From positions 1 to 9,066 of the forward strand of contig JBOFZK010000008.1 in NCBI GenBank assembly GCA_051655145.1: 9,066 nt of DNA. The letters run 5' to 3'. The position numbers and the translations under genes were made by a program. This document shows positions 6,826 through 9,066 of the stretch, in pieces. This stretch comes from UBA710 sp051655145 (GTDB taxonomy: Bacteria > Bacillota_I > Bacilli_A > Mycoplasmatales > Metamycoplasmataceae). Numbering within the stretch: the stretch's first letter is position 1; each line of letters opens with the position of its first letter. The notes under the pieces were generated by a model. It was given only the letters and a program-made list of their open reading frames with translations. It searched no databases and was not told where the DNA came from.

Positions 6826-7369
6826 AATTTAAGCCCTTTTCCCCGGCTCATTTGTTTTTTTTATCAATTCTATCAATAAATAGCTTTCCTTCTAAATGGT
6901 CTAATTCATGTTGTATTACAACAGCTAAATATCCATAAGCATCAATTATTATTTTTTTATTTTGATAATAAGAAAAGGCTTCTAACTTTATATGTCCACT
7001 TCTTTTTACATAACCTTCTTGATTTGGAATTTTTCTTCCGACAGACAAACACCCTTCTCCACCAGAAAGCGCTGTATTAATATCAGATAAACCTAAAACT
7101 CTAGGATTTATCAAAACATCTGAAAAAAGAATAGAATCATCTGGATTTAAAATATGAACAAAAAACATATTTTTTAAAATACCATATTGAACAGCAGCAA
7201 CTCCAACAGCAGGTCTAAATTTAGATCCTTTTTTAATTGAATCAGTAACATGGTAAATCATTTTTTTAGCAAGTAGTTCATCTTCTTCATTAAGAGGTAG
7301 TAAAACATCAACAGATTTTTGTCTTAAAACTTTTTCAGGCAATTGGACAATGTTAATTTTATAAATCAT
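6818..7369 (-). CDS. def: Peptide deformylase
   Basis: A 183-residue protein with the three deformylase motifs in order: 'VGVAAVQ' (55-61, family G.G.AA.Q with Gln61 conserved), 'GEGCLSV' (Cys107 as metal ligand) and 'QHELDHLEG' (His154 and His158 as metal ligands, Glu155 catalytic). It removes the formyl group from N-terminal formyl-Met on nascent chains in the cytosol, using a metal ion. Under the standard code the protein would stop at TGA (6850-6848); with TGA as Trp it gains ten residues, WAGEKGLNLL, and ends in TAA. The start ATG has no Shine-Dalgarno and lies close to tandem overlapping TATAAT sequences. It is divergent from serS across a 26-bp gap. The extra insertion around residues 40-55 is common in the longer Gram-positive-type enzymes. 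Confidence 0.96.
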
Positions 7370-7377
7370 TCTAATTT

Positions 7378-7388
7378 ATTATATTATA
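7378..7388 (-). promoter_or_regulatory. Overlapping tandem -10 elements of def
   Basis: On the minus strand two TATAAT hexamers share one base (7388-7383 and 7383-7378). The nearer leaves eight bases to the def ATG, the farther thirteen. Both predict a leader of zero to about seven nucleotides. No clear -35 is seen; it would fall inside serS. Confidence 0.45.
7380..7385 (+). promoter_or_regulatory. Possible -10 element of serS
   Basis: TATATT on the plus strand, ten bases before the serS ATG and physically overlapping the def -10 elements on the other strand. Other A/T hexamers nearby (for example TATAAA 7387-7392) are possible, so the exact element is uncertain. No Shine-Dalgarno precedes the ATG. 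Confidence 0.35.
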
Positions 7389-7395
7389 TAAATAT

Positions 7396-8661
7396 ATGTT
7401 AGACATTAAAAAAATACAAAAAGAAGTTGACGTAGTCGTTGAAGAGCTTAAAAAAAGGAAAATTTCTAAAGATATTTTAGTTTCTTTATCGAATAGAATC
7501 AATGAAAGAAACAAAATTATAAAAGAACTTTCTGATATTCAACATAAAAGAAACACCATAACAAAAGAGATTAGTTTAAATAAAGATGATAAGGAGAAGC
7601 AAAAGGAGTTTTTTGTTAGAGCTTCTAAAAAAAAGGAACTAATATTAAAATTAGAAAAGGAATTATCAAAATTAGAAGAAGATCTGCAAGAAGAACTTTA
7701 TTACATTCCTAATATATTAAATCCAATTGTGCCAACGGGTAATGATGAAAATGATAATGTTGTAATTTTTGAAAAAAATAAACTAGGAAGAGGATTAGTT
7801 AATAATGTTATTCCTCATTATGAAATTGCAACTAAAAAAAATATTTTAGATATTCCAAGAGGAGTAAAAATTTCTGGAACAAGATTTCTTTTTTATAAAG
7901 GAATAGGAGCTAGATTAATTAGAGCGCTTGAGAATTTTATGTTAGATGAAAATATTAAAGCGGGATATGAAGAATTATTACCACCACTTATAGTAAAATC
8001 TTTAGCCTTAAAAGGAACAGGACAATTACCTAAATTTAAAGAAGATGTTTTTAAAATAGAAAATGAAGATTTATATTTAATTTCAACATCAGAAATTCCC
8101 CTTACAAATTACTATAATGATGAAATATTAAATTTAGAAAAACCAGTAAAATTTACAGCATATTCTCCTTGTTTTAGATCTGAAGCAGGTTCTTCTGGAA
8201 AAGATACTAAAGGTCTTATTAGAACACATCAATTTAATAAAGTAGAAATTGTAAAGATTGTAAATAAAGAACAAGCATTTGAAGAATTTGAAAAAACAAT
8301 TTTAGATTCAGAAAGAATATTAGAATTATTAGAAATTCCATATAGAAAAATTCTTCTATGTTCAGGAGATACAGGATTTAGTTCATCAATTACATACGAT
8401 TTAGAATTATGACTACCATCAGAACAAAGATATAGAGAAGTTTCTTCTATTTCTTATTTTTCTGATTTTCAAGCTAGAAGAGCAAAAATTAGATATAAAG
8501 ATAGTGATGGAAATATTCAAATCGCTCATACTATAAATGGCTCTGCTTTAGCTATTGATAGAGTTTTTGCATCATTATTAGAGTTATATCAAAATGAGGA
8601 CGGATCAATTTCAATACCTGAAAAACTACAACCATATATGAATGGAATAAAAACCTTTTAA
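7396..8661 (+). CDS. serS: Seryl-tRNA synthetase
   Basis: A 421-residue class II aminoacyl-tRNA synthetase of normal length. A TGA Trp codon at 8410-8412 (Trp339) would truncate it under the standard code. Residues 1-105 form the charged two-helix coiled-coil arm that reads the tRNA-Ser long variable arm. The catalytic domain follows: 'LPPLIVKSLALKGTGQLPKF', 'LISTSEIPLTN' (TSE 231-233, serine binding), motif 2 with 'CFRSEAGSSGKDTKGLIRTHQF' split around Arg261 and the flexible loop, 'EVSSISYFSDFQARR' (348-362), and motif 3 'NGSALAIDRV' with the invariant Arg389. The enzyme charges tRNA-Ser with serine using ATP. In motif 3 the common G.A.GR pattern reads SALAIDR, so Asp precedes the Arg. The start is 26 bp from the divergent def start, and the stop overlaps the next gene (TAATG). 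Confidence 0.97.
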
Positions 8662-9066
8662 TGAAAATATATTTTTTAAAAATAGGCAATACTAATATTT
8701 GCTTAAAAGAATATAAAAAAAAACAAATAATAACAATAAAAAATAAAGATTTAGATAAAAACATTAACAAAATAAAAAAAGAGTTTTTGGAAGATAAAAC
8801 TAAAGTTTTTGTGTGCTCTACAAATAAAAGAGTTTTTGAAAAAATTAAAGCACTTTTCCCATTAGTAAAATTTCATTATAATAACAAAATAGAAAACAAT
8901 ATAGATTATAGTTTTATTAATAAAAAACAAATAGGAATTGATTTATATTATTCTATTGAATATCTATCAAGAATTAAAGATGATTTTTTTTATTTTTCAT
9001 TTGGAACTTTTTATGCTGAATGTTTTATAAAGAATAAAAAATTAATTGGAATTAATATAATGAATT
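8661..9066 (+). CDS. CoaX-like (type III pantothenate kinase family) protein, 3' end outside window
   Basis: The first 135 residues are present and open to the window edge. The ATG overlaps the serS stop by one base (TAATG), implying translational coupling. The order of motifs follows the CoaX fold: 'FLKIGNTNI' (5-13) matches the phosphate-binding DxGNT motif, 'KQIGIDLYYSIEYL' (89-102) matches the GADR helix, and 'YFSFGTFYAECFIKNKKLIGI' split at 111-131 matches VDFGTATT...G..I.PG. Active CoaX phosphorylates pantothenate in coenzyme A synthesis. Here Lys7 stands where the DxGNT Asp belongs, and Ser113 replaces the Asp of VDFGT; the Asp of GADR (Asp94) is kept. The protein may therefore be inactive or have another role, so no gene symbol is given. 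Lysine richness is high even for this genome. A general ASKHA-fold protein is the alternative. Confidence 0.62.
   Translation, partial: MKIYFLKIGNTNICLKEYKKKQIITIKNKDLDKNINKIKKEFLEDKTKVFVCSTNKRVFEKIKALFPLVKFHYNNKIENNIDYSFINKKQIGIDLYYSIEYLSRIKDDFFYFSFGTFYAECFIKNKKLIGINIMN

Noticed and set aside
6832..6848. AGCC/GGCT hairpin at the end of def as a terminator
   Set aside because: Only four base pairs with a nine-base loop and no following T-run; it lies within the extended def coding region.
8552..8770. Minus-strand hydrophobic open frame of 72 codons
   Set aside because: Antisense to the serS 3' end (motif 3) and the start of the CoaX-like gene; the apparent hydrophobicity is a by-product of T-rich sequence.

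Overview
The window comes from a very AT-rich Mollicutes (mycoplasma-type) chromosome that uses translation table 4, in which TGA encodes Trp. Six of the eight genes complete in the window (pgi, S1 gene, degV, response-regulator-like gene, RNase J gene, serS) are interrupted by in-frame TGA under the standard code but read as intact, family-length proteins with Trp at those sites. The small yaaA gene also uses TGA for Trp, and pdf ends a few codons later than a standard-code reading suggests. Species is not assigned. The gene set (S4/YaaA next to dnaN, deformylase, SerRS, RNase J, DegV) and low GC only suggest a Mycoplasma sensu lato genome.

Layout. (1) 44-1367, minus strand: dnaN (beta clamp) followed one base later by a YaaA-type S4-domain protein, the usual dnaN-yaaA pair of Firmicutes. 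(2) 1368-1682: non-coding. It holds three DnaA-box-like 9-mers (two back to back), AT-rich 13-mer-like direct repeats, and the minus-strand 4.5S/SRP RNA gene. Together with dnaN it looks like all or part of a replication origin, but dnaA is not next to it. (3) 1683-6727, minus strand: RNase J gene, an unusual OmpR-like regulator, degV, a single-S1-domain protein and pgi, tightly packed and probably co-transcribed in part. (4) 6818-7369, minus strand: peptide deformylase. (5) 7396-9066, plus strand: serS followed by a CoaX-like (type III pantothenate kinase family) gene that runs off the window.

Regulation. Several genes carry TATAAT exactly 7 nt upstream of the ATG (dnaN, degV, regulator gene), and others have a similar arrangement (pdf, S1 gene). 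This predicts leaderless or nearly leaderless mRNAs. RNase J and yaaA instead have Shine-Dalgarno sequences. pdf and serS are divergent with only 26 bp between start codons.

The most unusual item is the gene at 4233-4976. It is a receiver plus winged-helix protein of the OmpR architecture in a genome type usually devoid of two-component systems. The phospho-acceptor Asp and conserved Lys appear lost, so it resembles the phosphorylation-independent atypical regulators (ChxR, HP1043). A second oddity is the CoaX-like protein, which lacks two conserved Asp residues of its nucleotide-binding fold.
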